From: Microbacterium sp. AZCO
GTDB lineage: Bacteria > Actinomycetota > Actinomycetes > Actinomycetales > Microbacteriaceae
NCBI RefSeq assembly: GCF_039614715.1
Contig: NZ_CP154857.1
Coordinates: 1,736,001-1,800,000 of the forward strand
Length of the DNA stretch: 64,000 nucleotides
Reading direction: 5' to 3'
Positions within the stretch are counted from its first letter, which is position 1. Each line of letters starts with the position of its first letter. The position numbers and the translations under genes are program-made. Under the pieces are notes generated by a model. It was not told the origin of the DNA. It saw only the letters and a list, made by a program, of their open reading frames with translations, and did not search any database. Positions 17,471-26,094 of this stretch are shown here, in pieces.

Positions 17471-17716
17471 ATGGGACTGTTCACGCAGCGCCCGGAGGAG
17501 AACGACGGGGACTGGGCGGGACTGCCCTCGGAGCCGCTTCGCGAGGAGACGGCCGCCGAACGACTCCCGGATGCCCCGCCCGCCGGCGGCGGCGCGTGGG
17601 ACCTCTTCGGCTCGAGCGGCTCGGTGGTCATCCCCGTCGCGCACGTGGCTGAGGAACGGGAGGACGAGGAATCGGGCGAACCCGCCGATCGCCCGGACGA
17701 CGAGCCGTCCGAGTGA
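17471..17716 (+). CDS. Small acidic hypothetical protein
   Basis: An 81-residue protein starting at ATG 17471, with GAGAGGAG upstream overlapping the end of the preceding gene; a GTG two codons earlier is possible. It is rich in Glu, Asp, Pro and Gly and ends in a strongly acidic tail (EEREDEESGEPADRPDDEPSE is 21 residues, almost all charged or small). No membrane segment or recognised domain is seen; it is probably disordered. Tight spacing suggests co-expression with the 16551 gene. Confidence 0.6.
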   Translation: MGLFTQRPEENDGDWAGLPSEPLREETAAERLPDAPPAGGGAWDLFGSSGSVVIPVAHVAEEREDEESGEPADRPDDEPSE

Positions 17717-17733
17717 GAATGCCGCGCACGGCA

Positions 17734-17739
17734 TAACCT
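17734..17739 (+). promoter_or_regulatory. -10 box of the maltokinase gene
   Basis: TAACCT followed by six bases and ATG 17746. Confidence 0.5.
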
Positions 17740-17745
17740 CGCTGT

Positions 17746-19110
17746 ATGGACAGCACACTGGCGTGCCTCGCAGCCTGGATGCCCCGCCAGCGCTGGTATG
17801 CCGCGAAGGGCAGACCTCCGAGCCTCCGCATGGTCGCGTGGTGGGACCTCCCCGCGGAGGAGGCGACGGTCCGCACCTTCCTCGTCGTCGACGAGGGCGC
17901 TCTCCCGGCCGTGCTGTACCAGATCCCGGTGGTTGCGCGCGAGACGGCGACGGTCGACGCGAATCCCGACCACATCATCGGCAGCCCCGAACCGGGCACG
18001 ACGTTCATCGACGGCCCCTACGACCGCGCGTACTCCGACGCACTGCTCCGCCTCATCGTCGACGGAGGCCAGGCAACGGGTCCGAGCACCGTCGCAGTGG
18101 GCCGTCCGTCGGGATCGCTCTCCGGGACGGCCGAGAGAAGGGCATCCGTGCTCACCGGCGAGCAGTCCAACACCTCGATCATCTACCGGCCGGTGGGTGA
18201 CGGCACGCCGGTGATCTGCAAGGTGTTCCGCCAGCTGCATCCTGGCCTCAATCCCGACATCGAGCTGACGACGGCGCTCGCCGCCGCAGGTTCACTCCAC
18301 GTGCCACCCGCGATCGGCTCGGTCGAGGGGCGCTGGTCCGACAGCGCGGCGCCCGGTCGCGAGGTGCGCGGATCGCTCGCGTTCGCGCAGGAGTTCCTTC
18401 CCGGCGTGGAGGATGCGTGGCGCGTCGCTCTGCGCGCGGCGGCCGCGGGCGAGGACTTCACCGCGCGTGCGCGCGCCCTGGGCGAAGCCACGGCCACTGT
18501 TCACGTCGCTCTCGCCGAGCACTTCCCCACGCGCGAGACGCTGCCCGCCGATCGTGAGGCCACGGCTGCCACGTGGGAGCGGCGCCTCACCATCGCGATG
18601 GCCGAGGTGCCCGACGTCGCGGAGCGACGCGACGCCATCGAGGCGGTCTACGCCCGGGCCTTCGCGGCGCCGTGGCCGCCGCTGCAGCGGATCCACGGCG
18701 ACTACCATCTGGGCCAGGTGCTGCAGCACCCCCATCGAGGGTGGGTGCTCCTGGATTTCGAGGGCGAACCGCTCCGGCCGATGGCCGAACGGACGAGCCC
18801 CGACCTTGCCCTCCGGGACGTCGCGGGGATGCTGCGCTCCTTCGACTATGTCGGGGGCTCGATCCGGCTCGATCACCCCGAGCAGGAGTCTGGCGCGGTC
18901 CGCTCCTGGGTGCGCGCGGCACGCCAGGGATTCGTCGAGGGGTACGCCGCCGTGTCGGGCGTCGACCTCGGAGTGCAGAGCGATCTCCTGAGCGCCCTCG
19001 AACTCGACAAAGCCGTCTACGAGGCCATCTACGAGTCGCGCAATCGGCCGACGTGGGTCACGATCCCGCTGCGGGCCATCACCCGGCTCGTGGAACGTCC
19101 TCACGCCTGA
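17746..19110 (+). CDS. Maltokinase-like phosphotransferase (Mak/Pep2 family)
   Basis: A 454-residue protein with ATG at 17746. The N-terminal cap domain starts with LAAWMPRQRWYAAKGR, the actinobacterial maltokinase signature. The kinase core follows with GEQSNTSIIY, the catalytic loop RIHGDYHLGQVL (intact His, Asp, Gln) and the metal-binding LLDFEGEP, then SPDLALRDVAGMLRSFDY. Maltokinase makes maltose-1-phosphate from maltose and ATP for the GlgE alpha-glucan pathway. In many genomes it is fused to or next to treS, but no treS or glgE is visible here, so the gene stands alone in this window. Its stop lies six bases from the stop of the convergent transferase gene. Confidence 0.85.
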   Translation: MDSTLACLAAWMPRQRWYAAKGRPPSLRMVAWWDLPAEEATVRTFLVVDEGALPAVLYQIPVVARETATVDANPDHIIGSPEPGTTFIDGPYDRAYSDALLRLIVDGGQATGPSTVAVGRPSGSLSGTAERRASVLTGEQSNTSIIYRPVGDGTPVICKVFRQLHPGLNPDIELTTALAAAGSLHVPPAIGSVEGRWSDSAAPGREVRGSLAFAQEFLPGVEDAWRVALRAAAAGEDFTARARALGEATATVHVALAEHFPTRETLPADREATAATWERRLTIAMAEVPDVAERRDAIEAVYARAFAAPWPPLQRIHGDYHLGQVLQHPHRGWVLLDFEGEPLRPMAERTSPDLALRDVAGMLRSFDYVGGSIRLDHPEQESGAVRSWVRAARQGFVEGYAAVSGVDLGVQSDLLSALELDKAVYEAIYESRNRPTWVTIPLRAITRLVERPHA

Positions 19111-19116
19111 GTCGCG

Positions 19117-20391
19117 TCAGTCGTCGAGGTCGGCCTCTTCGTCGTCCTCGTCGTCGAGGTCGTCGTCGGCCGACGCGGCGTGCCACACGTCCCACTGGGC
19201 CATGAGCCGCGCGATCGCGGCGTGGAAGCGCCGCGTGGAGGATCCGGGCGTGGTGTCGCCGAAGTAGCGCACGACCCAATCGGTAAGGCGGGCCACGGCA
19301 TCCGGATCGCTCAGCACCCGCTCGGTCTGGTCGACGATCGCGGGAGCGTCGGCCGCGTCGAGCCACTCGCACGCGGAGAGGTAGCCGTGCGTGTCGACGA
19401 TCGCCGCGGGGTCGGCGGGCCGCGTGATGAGCAGCGGCTTGCCCGCCGCGAGGCGGTCGTAGACCATCGCCGAGATGTCGACCACGGCGACGTCGGCGGC
19501 CGCGAGCTGCCACCCGAGGTCGGGGCCGTCGTCGTAGATGTGCTCTGCGCCCGGATCCGCGCGGTTGGCCGCCGCCAGAGCGGCGATGATGCGCTGATTC
19601 GCGGCGCCGTACTCGGGTGCGATGACGCCCGATCGCGGGTGCGGCCGGTAGATGACGCGGTGACGTCTCGTCGCGATGAGCGCCGTCACGAGCGCCTCGC
19701 CGTGCGTCACGACCGACCCGTAGTGCGCGGACGGGCGGTCGCCCTCCCACGTCGGCGCGTAGAGCACGACGGTGCGGTCGTCGGGCGAGTAGGGCAGGGC
19801 GCCCGAGTAGTGGTCGGCCTGGGGGCGTCCGATCTGGATCGTGCGCGCATCGAGGTCGTAGTCCCACAGCACCCGGGAGAGGCGCTCTCGCGCGGCATCC
19901 CCCGCGATCAGGGCGTAGTCGTACGCCTTGAACTGGTTCGTGGTCATGTACATCTTGTCGGACTCGCCGTGGTTGATGAACACGTGCCACCGGCGTCCGT
20001 ACCGGAACATCTGGAAGTTGCGCGTGTTCTGGTTGACGTAGAGCACGACGCGGATGTCCTGCGTGGCGATGAACCGCTCGAGGTCGCGCACGGTCGGCAC
20101 GAAGGCGACGGGCGGCGCGTCCTCCGCGAGGAGGGCCTGCGCACCGGTCGCCGACCGGCTGAGCACGACGACCGGCCAGAGCTTGGAGAGCTCGGCGAGC
20201 GGCTTGTACCACTGCCGCATCTGGTACATGTTGACCGCGCCGTCGGCGAAGTAGACGGCCACCTGATAGTGGTGGAGGGGATGCTCCGGCCGCACCGCGA
20301 GCGTGCGCCGGACGTCGCGCACCGCTGTGCGGCTGGCCAGGGCCTTCCTCAGGAGCGTGGTGGCATTCCGAGCATCCGAGACCAGTCCCAC
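19117..20391 (-). CDS. CDP-glycerol glycerophosphotransferase-family protein
   Basis: Starts at GTG 20391, six bases after a TAGGCT box; 424 residues. The C-terminal half has features of teichoic-acid glycerophosphotransferases: VLYAPTWEGDRPSAHYGS, VIYRPHPRSGV, and the motif ADVAVVDISAMVYDRLAAGKPLL that corresponds to the conserved CDP-binding DxSS region. The N-terminal half (FADGAVNMYQMRQWYKPLAEL) fits the same group. A very acidic tail (DDDLDDEDDEEADLDD) closes the protein. The substrate need not be glycerol phosphate; related proteins add other polyol phosphates. Two more family members lie just downstream in the window. Confidence 0.82.
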   Translation of the reverse strand: MGLVSDARNATTLLRKALASRTAVRDVRRTLAVRPEHPLHHYQVAVYFADGAVNMYQMRQWYKPLAELSKLWPVVVLSRSATGAQALLAEDAPPVAFVPTVRDLERFIATQDIRVVLYVNQNTRNFQMFRYGRRWHVFINHGESDKMYMTTNQFKAYDYALIAGDAARERLSRVLWDYDLDARTIQIGRPQADHYSGALPYSPDDRTVVLYAPTWEGDRPSAHYGSVVTHGEALVTALIATRRHRVIYRPHPRSGVIAPEYGAANQRIIAALAAANRADPGAEHIYDDGPDLGWQLAAADVAVVDISAMVYDRLAAGKPLLITRPADPAAIVDTHGYLSACEWLDAADAPAIVDQTERVLSDPDAVARLTDWVVRYFGDTTPGSSTRRFHAAIARLMAQWDVWHAASADDDLDDEDDEEADLDD

Positions 20392-20397
20392 CCCTTC

Positions 20398-20403
20398 AGC
20401 CTA
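20398..20403 (-). promoter_or_regulatory. -10 box of the 19117-20391 gene
   Basis: TAGGCT on the minus strand, six bases before GTG 20391. Confidence 0.45.
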
Positions 20404-20432
20404 CCGGCGGGCTCGCATGCCATGATCGACGG

Positions 20433-21530
20433 GTGCATTCGACAGAGCCCGGGCGGCGCAAGGACGCGCCGGTGGTCCCGGGCGATGCGGGCGTGACGTT
20501 CGTCATGCCGGTGCTCAACGAGCGCGGCTATCTCCGCAAGGCGGTCGAGACCGTGCTCGCGCAGGAGGTCGACGGCCCCGCCGAACTGATCCTCGCCCTC
20601 GGTCCTTCGACCGACGGAACGAACGACCTGGCGCGCGAGCTCGCCGAGGACGATCCGCGCATAACGCTCGTCGACAATCCCGCCGCCGACATCCCGGCGG
20701 GCCTCAACCTCGCGATCCGCGCGGGCCGCTACCCCACCGTCGTACGGGTCGACGCCCACTCCGAGCTCGAGCCCGGCTACACGCGCCGCGCCCTCGCGAC
20801 GCTGGCCCGCGTGAACGCGGCGAACGTCGGCGGTGTCATGCGCGCCGATGGCCGCTCGCCCTTCCAGCGCGCCGTCGCGCGCGCGTACAACTCCCCCGTC
20901 GGGCTCGGCGGGGGCGCCTACCACGGCGGCACGCACGAGGGAGAGGCCGAGTCGGCCTACCTCGGCGTCATGCGGCGGGCCGTGCTGGACGAGGTCGGGC
21001 TGTTCGACGAGTCGATCCGGCGCGGCGAGGACTGGGAGCTCAACCTCCGCATCCGACGGGCCGGCTACCGGGTGTGGTTCGACCCGTCGCTGTCGGTCAC
21101 CTACTGGCCGAGAGAGAGCTGGTCGCGCCTCGCCCGCCAGTTCCACGCCACCGGCCGCTGGCGCGGCGAGCTCGTCCGCCGCTTCGGACGGGGCAACTCG
21201 CTGCGGTTCTTCGCTCCCCCGGCCCTGGTCGTCGTCCTGGCGCTCAGCGTCGTCGTCGGCATCCTGCAGCTGACCGGCCTGCTTGCGGGATGGTGGTCGG
21301 TCGCGGCATCCCTCGTCTACCTGCCCGTCGTCGCGTACGTGCTGCTCATCGCGGTCTGGGCCATCGGCCCGGGCGGGGGCAGGGGGTGGCGCGACAAGCT
21401 CTGGACCGCGGCCGTGCTCCCCACGATGCACCTGTCGTGGGGCGCGGGGTTCCTCGCCGGCGTCGCGCGCGGCGCCCACGACACGGTCGACACGTCGCGG
21501 CTCGGCGACCGCAACACCCCGCTGCCGTAG
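20433..21530 (+). CDS. Family 2 glycosyltransferase, ExoA-like, membrane bound
   Basis: Starts at GTG 20433, six bases after CATGAT; 365 residues. The GT-A domain has VTFVMPVLNERGYLRKAVET, DGTNDLARELAE, the metal-binding VVRVDAHSELEPGY, the acceptor-side GVMRADG and the catalytic RRGEDWELNLRIRRAGY (ED). Two to three C-terminal membrane helices (about residues 260-345) anchor it. This resembles succinoglycan-type ExoA transferases. Divergent from one glycerophosphotransferase gene and convergent with the next, it most likely adds a sugar to the same surface polymer. The sugar cannot be named. Confidence 0.85.
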   Translation: MHSTEPGRRKDAPVVPGDAGVTFVMPVLNERGYLRKAVETVLAQEVDGPAELILALGPSTDGTNDLARELAEDDPRITLVDNPAADIPAGLNLAIRAGRYPTVVRVDAHSELEPGYTRRALATLARVNAANVGGVMRADGRSPFQRAVARAYNSPVGLGGGAYHGGTHEGEAESAYLGVMRRAVLDEVGLFDESIRRGEDWELNLRIRRAGYRVWFDPSLSVTYWPRESWSRLARQFHATGRWRGELVRRFGRGNSLRFFAPPALVVVLALSVVVGILQLTGLLAGWWSVAASLVYLPVVAYVLLIAVWAIGPGGGRGWRDKLWTAAVLPTMHLSWGAGFLAGVARGAHDTVDTSRLGDRNTPLP

Positions 21531-21539
21531 GCGTGACGT

Positions 21540-22994
21540 CTAGGGGCGGATCACGAAACCCTGGTCGAGCAGGCGGTCGACGACGCGCTCGGCCGCGCGG
21601 CCGTCGTCGCGCGCGTTGAACTTCGCCCGCCACGCCTGATACTGCGCCGCGTACCGGGCGGGGTCGCCCGATCGCAGCTCGGCGACGAGCTCATCCTGCG
21701 ACCGCACGATGGGACCCGGTGCGTGGGCGACGAGGTCGAAGTAGAAGCCGCGCAGCTCGCCGCGGTAGTGCTCCATGTCGGGCACGAGGAAGTACATCGG
21801 CTTGCCCGTGACGCTGAAGTCGAACATGACCGACGAGTAGTCGGTGACGAGGGCGTCGGCGGCGAGGAGGAGCAGTGACGTGTCGGGAAAGCCCGTCACG
21901 TCGACGACGCGCGGGCCGGCGGCGTCCTTCCCCGGGAGGAGCGTGCGGGAGTGACCCCGCACCAGGACGACGGAGTCGGTCTCGGCGGCGAGCTGCGCAG
22001 GATCGACGAAGTCGACCATCTCGTCGCGGTCGTCGCGCCAGGTCGGCGCGTACAGCACGACCTTGTCCTCGGGACGGATGCCGAGCGCACGCCGCGTCGC
22101 CGCTCCGTCGCCCGTCGTGAGCACGTCGTTGCGCGGGTACCCCTCGATCCATACGGGCCGCGTGAGGAACGCGTACGCCTTACCGAGGATCCGCGCCGCG
22201 TACGGGTTCTGAGCGAGCAGGATGTTCCAGCGCCGCGACTCGCGGACGACCGCCGCCATGCGACGCGGGTCGAATCCCGGACGGTGCAGCGCGAGGCGCT
22301 TGAGGGGAGTGCCGTGCCACGTCTGGAGCACGATCTGCCCGCGCCGCCGCGCGAACCGGCGCCGCAGCCAGTCGTTGACGACGAGCAGGCGCGCCGAGCC
22401 GCGTGCGCGCCACCACTCGGGGCTCCCCTCGACGACGGGGATGGCGCCTTCGGGCACCTGCACCGAGAGGTCGACAACGCTCCAGTAGCGCGTCAGCCCC
22501 GGCACCCGGCGGGCGAGCTCGCGGTCGATCGCGAGGGGGTTGCAGCTGGCGTTGCGGCCGTAGAAGCTCTCGAAGAAGACGGCGTTCTCGAGGCCGCCCG
22601 GGCGGGTGGCGTACCGGCGTTCCAGAGCGTCCTGGCCCTCGCCCGAGTCGTAGGCCGGGTCGATGGGCGGCCCCACCCGCACCGTCGTGCCGTCGAACGA
22701 CGCGCGGAGCGTCCCGAGCTGCGCGAGCGGAAGAGGCCCGGCGGGCTCGATGGCGGGCGCGTCGGCAGCGGTCTCGATGAGGAGCGCGTAGTCGCCCGCG
22801 GGGAGGGGCAGCTCGGGGCCGCCCCACCGCGAGGCCCGCAGCGCGAGCACAGCCCGCCACGTCTTGCCGCGGCCCGTCAGCTGGCCCGTGACACGGGCGC
22901 GCGAGCCGACGAGTTCGACGGATGCGGGTCGCGGGCCCTCGCCGGACAGCACGAGCGAAGCGCCCGTCTCGGTCGTGAAGCGCGCGTCGGTCAT
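21540..22994 (-). CDS. CDP-glycerol:polyol-phosphate glycerophosphotransferase (TagF/TarL-type domain)
   Basis: A 484-residue protein with ATG at 22994, overlapping the end of the upstream gene by four bases (ATGA). The C-terminal catalytic part shows QTWHGTPLKRLALHRPG, WNILLAQNPYAARIL, EGYPRNDVL, VVLYAPTWRDDRDE, VLVRGHSRTLL, DALVTDYSSVMFDFSVTGKPMYF and YRGELRGFYFDL. These are the classic teichoic-acid polymerase motifs with the DYSS pair. The N-terminal 120 residues form a beta-rich extra domain. Together with the 22991-24256 gene it probably builds a glycerol- or ribitol-phosphate chain in the wall. Confidence 0.9.
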   Translation of the reverse strand: MTDARFTTETGASLVLSGEGPRPASVELVGSRARVTGQLTGRGKTWRAVLALRASRWGGPELPLPAGDYALLIETAADAPAIEPAGPLPLAQLGTLRASFDGTTVRVGPPIDPAYDSGEGQDALERRYATRPGGLENAVFFESFYGRNASCNPLAIDRELARRVPGLTRYWSVVDLSVQVPEGAIPVVEGSPEWWRARGSARLLVVNDWLRRRFARRRGQIVLQTWHGTPLKRLALHRPGFDPRRMAAVVRESRRWNILLAQNPYAARILGKAYAFLTRPVWIEGYPRNDVLTTGDGAATRRALGIRPEDKVVLYAPTWRDDRDEMVDFVDPAQLAAETDSVVLVRGHSRTLLPGKDAAGPRVVDVTGFPDTSLLLLAADALVTDYSSVMFDFSVTGKPMYFLVPDMEHYRGELRGFYFDLVAHAPGPIVRSQDELVAELRSGDPARYAAQYQAWRAKFNARDDGRAAERVVDRLLDQGFVIRP

Positions 22995-24256
22995 CGTCGT
23001 CCTCTCTCTCGGCCCAGGCCGGCCAGGATCGCACGGTACACCCTCTCGGTGTTCCGGCCGTCGTGGTGCGCGTGCATCCGCGCGTCGAGCGCGCGCGACC
23101 GCTCGAGGCTCTTTCCCCGCACCGCGTCGTCGCCCAGGAGGGCGTCCAGGCGGCGCGCGGCGCGCGTCCAGTCCTTCGTCCAGTCGTCACCGGCGACGTC
23201 GGCGTAGGTTCCGTAGAACCCGCGCCGCCGGGCATAGGCGGAGACATCGGGAGCCAGGAACACGACGGGCAGCGGCACGAGCGACGCGTCGAAGATGAGC
23301 GACGAGTAGTCCGTGACGAGGGCGTCGAGCCCTGGCAGAAGCGGCGTCACGTCGGGTACGGCGCTGCTCCCCAGTCCCCGCACGCGATCGGTCGCGACGG
23401 GCGGGCGGTACTCCCCCGCTCCGAGCGGGTGCGACCTTACGAGCAGCACGGCGTCATGCCTCGTCAGCACGTCCACGATCGCGCGCCACTCCCCGTCGGA
23501 CGGCACCGCGGGGTCGGGCTCGCCGTCGCGCCACGTCGGCGCGTACAGCACGAGACGGGTCGCCGCGTCGAACGGACCGACGGCGGCGGCGATGCGCTCC
23601 CGGCCGACAGAGCGGCGCGACTCGGGCGTACCCTGCGAGAGCACGTCGACACGCGGCTCCCCCGTCACGGGGACGCGGTCGTCGGGAAGCCCGAAGGCCG
23701 ACTCGAGGCGCCCGCGCACGAGGTGCGACGCTGCGGGGATCACCCGGATGCGGCGAGCGGTCAGGCGGTACGCGAGGCCGAGTGCACGACGCGCCAGGAG
23801 GGACAGGATGCCGCGCCCCAGCGCGGCGGGCGGCCGCAGGGTCTCGGCGGAGTCGAGCCCGATGCGCTTGAGCGGGATGCCGTGCCACAGCTGCACGACG
23901 AACGCGCCGGACACGGCGTAGCGGTTGACGTCGCCGAAGCCGTGCGTCACGACGACCACGCGGGCGCGAGCGGTCAGCCACAGTCCGCGGAGCGAGTGCT
24001 TCGCCACGTGCGGGATGCCTCGCGCCGCGGCATCCTGAGCCTGCCGGCGGTCCCCGATGAGCCACACCGCCCGGTGGCCCCGGGCCTCGACGACGTCCCA
24101 GAGGGCGAGGGCTCCATCGGCGATTCCGACGCCGCAGCCGAAGACCCAGTCACCGGTCGTGCGGGGCACGACGAGGGTGAGGAGGCGTCCGGCGAGGTGC
24201 AGCGGGAGGCGAACCAGCTTCGCCGCGTTACCCGCGCCGAAAGAGAAGGACGCCAC
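22991..24256 (-). CDS. CDP-glycerol glycerophosphotransferase (TagB/TagF-type)
   Basis: A 421-residue protein read from GTG 24256, six bases after a TAGGCT box that itself sits in the loop of an inverted repeat. Motifs are QLWHGIPLKRIGLDSA, VTGEPRVDVLSQG, VLYAPTWRDGEPDP, LLVRSHPLG, DALVTDYSSLIFDASLVPLPVVFLAPD and YARRRGFYGTYADV. All the conserved catalytic His and the DYSS motif are present. The next gene (21540-22994) overlaps by four bases, so the two are coupled. A likely role is priming or elongating a teichoic acid at the cytoplasmic membrane. Confidence 0.9.
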   Translation of the reverse strand: MASFSFGAGNAAKLVRLPLHLAGRLLTLVVPRTTGDWVFGCGVGIADGALALWDVVEARGHRAVWLIGDRRQAQDAAARGIPHVAKHSLRGLWLTARARVVVVTHGFGDVNRYAVSGAFVVQLWHGIPLKRIGLDSAETLRPPAALGRGILSLLARRALGLAYRLTARRIRVIPAASHLVRGRLESAFGLPDDRVPVTGEPRVDVLSQGTPESRRSVGRERIAAAVGPFDAATRLVLYAPTWRDGEPDPAVPSDGEWRAIVDVLTRHDAVLLVRSHPLGAGEYRPPVATDRVRGLGSSAVPDVTPLLPGLDALVTDYSSLIFDASLVPLPVVFLAPDVSAYARRRGFYGTYADVAGDDWTKDWTRAARRLDALLGDDAVRGKSLERSRALDARMHAHHDGRNTERVYRAILAGLGRERGRR

Positions 24257-24284
24257 CCCGCGAGCCTATCGCGGGGTGGCGTCC
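24248..24284 (-). terminator. Perfect 15-bp hairpin after htrA-like gene, overlapping the next gene's start
   Basis: Arms 24248-24262 and 24270-24284 are perfect inverse complements around a seven-base loop. Read on the minus strand it lies just after the HtrA-type gene and is followed by TTCTCTTTC, so it can act as an intrinsic terminator. The GTG start of the next gene (24254-24256) and its -10 box (in the loop) lie inside it. Confidence 0.7.
24263..24268 (-). promoter_or_regulatory. -10 box nested in the hairpin loop
   Basis: TAGGCT on the minus strand, six bases before GTG 24256, within the terminator loop. Confidence 0.5.
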
Positions 24285-24301
24285 GTTCCCTGAGCGGGGC
24301 C

Positions 24302-25996
24302 TTACTGGCCCAGCGTGCCGAGCGTCACCTCGGTGGTGTGCGACTTGCCGTCGCGGACGTACGTGAGGGTCGCCTTGCTGCCACCGGCGAGCGCGCGCAC
24401 CTGGGCCGTGAGGTCGGTCGAGTCCGTGATCGGCACGCCGTTGAACTCGGTGACGATGTCGCCGGCCTTGAGGCCGGCGGCCTCGGCGGCGCCACCGGAG
24501 GTGACCTCCTGGATGGAGGCGCCCGTGATGGTGGCGCCGTCGACCGATGCGGCCGGCTTCACGCTCGCTCCGAGCAGACCGTGCGTCGCCGAGCCGTCCT
24601 TGATGATGTCGTCGCTGATTCGCTTGACGATGTCGGACGGGATCGAGAATCCGACGCCGATGTTGCCCGACTGCCCGCCGCCCGACGAGCCCGCCGACGC
24701 GATGGCCACGTTGATGCCGATGAGCTTGCCCTCGTCGTCGACGAGCGCGCCGCCCGAGTTGCCGGGGTTGATCGCGGCGTCGGTCTGGACGACCGCGAGC
24801 GAGATGGTCTCGGTCGCCTGCTGCTGCTGCGTCTGGCCCTGGCCGAAGTCGAAGTAGAACGGACCGTTCTGGCCCTGGTCGGGCGTCTGGTTGCCGTCGC
24901 CCGAGCCACCGCTCGAGTCGTCGCTCGAGTCGGGAGCGGCGGACGAGGCGATCTGGATCGAGCGGTTGAGGGCGCTCACGATGCCCGTGGTGACGCTGTT
25001 CGACAGGCCGAGCGGCGCGCCGACGGCGACCGTGGCGTCGCCGACGTTGAGCTTCGACGAGTCGGCGAAGTCGATCGGGGTGAGGCCCGAGGCGCCCTTG
25101 AGCTTGATGACCGCGAGGTCGTACGTGGGGTCGGTGCCGACGACCGTCGCGTCGTACACGTGCCCGTCGGACGTCGTGACGCGCAGCGTCGCGTCGGCGG
25201 TCGCGCCGTCGAGCGTGACGACGTGCGTGTTGGTGACGATGTAGCCGTCGGACGTGAGGACGACGCCCGAACCGGTGCCGCCGCTCGATCCCGACGCGGC
25301 CTCGATAGTGACGACGCTCGGGACGACCTTCGCCGCGATCGCGGTGGTCTGGTTGACCGAGTCGGTGTTGTTGACCGTCACGGTCGTCGGGCCGGCCGCG
25401 GGGCTGGCCGCGTCGGACGCGAAGAGGTTCGCGCCGGCGAACGAGCCGCCGAGTCCAGCAGCGCCGCCGACGATGGCCGCCGCGACGATGAGGCCGACGA
25501 CCTTGCCGGCGCCGCCCGACTTCTGCTTGGGCTGCGTGGCCGTCGCGCCGGTCGCGGGAGCGAGGGGCGCCGTGGGCTGCGTCTGGTTGGCGCCGGGGCC
25601 GAACGACGAGGCGTACTGCGGCTGACCGGGGTGCTGCGGCTGACCCGGCTGCGGCTGGCCCGCGTAGGTCTGGGGGCGCGGTGCGCCGTACTGCTGCTGC
25701 GGGTAGGCCCCGGCCGGAGCCTGGTGCCATCCGGCGGCCTGCGGCGACGGCGGGATGTAGCCGCCGTGCTGCTGCGGCGCGACGGGCTGCTGCTGCTGGG
25801 GCGCCACAGGCTGCTGCGGCGCGACGGGCTGCGGTGCGACGGGCTGCTGCGGCGCGACCGGCTGCTGCTGGTGCTGCGGCGCGACGGGCTGCTGCGGTGC
25901 CTGAGCGGCAGGGTTCTGCGCAGGCGGAGCAGGCGGGGTCGGAACGGCGTTCTCGGGGGTGGTCTCGGCGGGGCGGTCGCCCGTGGTGTCGCTCAT
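24302..25996 (-). CDS. HtrA/DegP-type serine protease with PDZ domain and Gln/Pro-rich cytoplasmic N-terminus
   Basis: Starts at ATG 25996 with AGAAGGAG as ribosome site; 564 residues. Residues 1 to about 160 are Gln/Pro/Ala-rich and include repeated QPVAPQ units. One membrane helix follows (about 165-190), then an extracytoplasmic trypsin-like domain with the triad His in VTNTHVV, Asp in YDLAVIKL and Ser in NPGNSGGAL. The C-terminal PDZ domain contains GAAEAAGLKAGDIVTEFNG and ends the protein. A Gln/Asp/Ser-rich loop interrupts the protease domain. Such proteases act in envelope quality control, and actinobacterial members share this cytoplasm-helix-protease-PDZ layout. The CAG-type repeats in the N-terminus could vary in copy number. 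Confidence 0.93.
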   Translation of the reverse strand: MSDTTGDRPAETTPENAVPTPPAPPAQNPAAQAPQQPVAPQHQQQPVAPQQPVAPQPVAPQQPVAPQQQQPVAPQQHGGYIPPSPQAAGWHQAPAGAYPQQQYGAPRPQTYAGQPQPGQPQHPGQPQYASSFGPGANQTQPTAPLAPATGATATQPKQKSGGAGKVVGLIVAAAIVGGAAGLGGSFAGANLFASDAASPAAGPTTVTVNNTDSVNQTTAIAAKVVPSVVTIEAASGSSGGTGSGVVLTSDGYIVTNTHVVTLDGATADATLRVTTSDGHVYDATVVGTDPTYDLAVIKLKGASGLTPIDFADSSKLNVGDATVAVGAPLGLSNSVTTGIVSALNRSIQIASSAAPDSSDDSSGGSGDGNQTPDQGQNGPFYFDFGQGQTQQQQATETISLAVVQTDAAINPGNSGGALVDDEGKLIGINVAIASAGSSGGGQSGNIGVGFSIPSDIVKRISDDIIKDGSATHGLLGASVKPAASVDGATITGASIQEVTSGGAAEAAGLKAGDIVTEFNGVPITDSTDLTAQVRALAGGSKATLTYVRDGKSHTTEVTLGTLGQ

Positions 25997-26081
25997 GATT
26001 GCTCCTTCTGGACAAGCAATTTCACTGTGCCGGGCGATTCTGTGCGTTTCTTATGCCCACGTTGGGACTCGACTATGCGAG

Positions 26082-26087
26082 TAGCGT
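26082..26087 (+). promoter_or_regulatory. -10 box of the aminotransferase gene
   Basis: TAGCGT followed by seven bases and ATG 26095. This supports the downstream ATG as the true start. Confidence 0.5.
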
Positions 26088-26094
26088 GAACCGG

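Noticed and set aside
23063..26089. Open frame of 1008 codons on the plus strand
   Set aside because: It lies antisense across the glycerophosphotransferase and HtrA-type genes, is Arg/Val/Asp-rich without any domain, and is a by-product of the GC-rich third positions.
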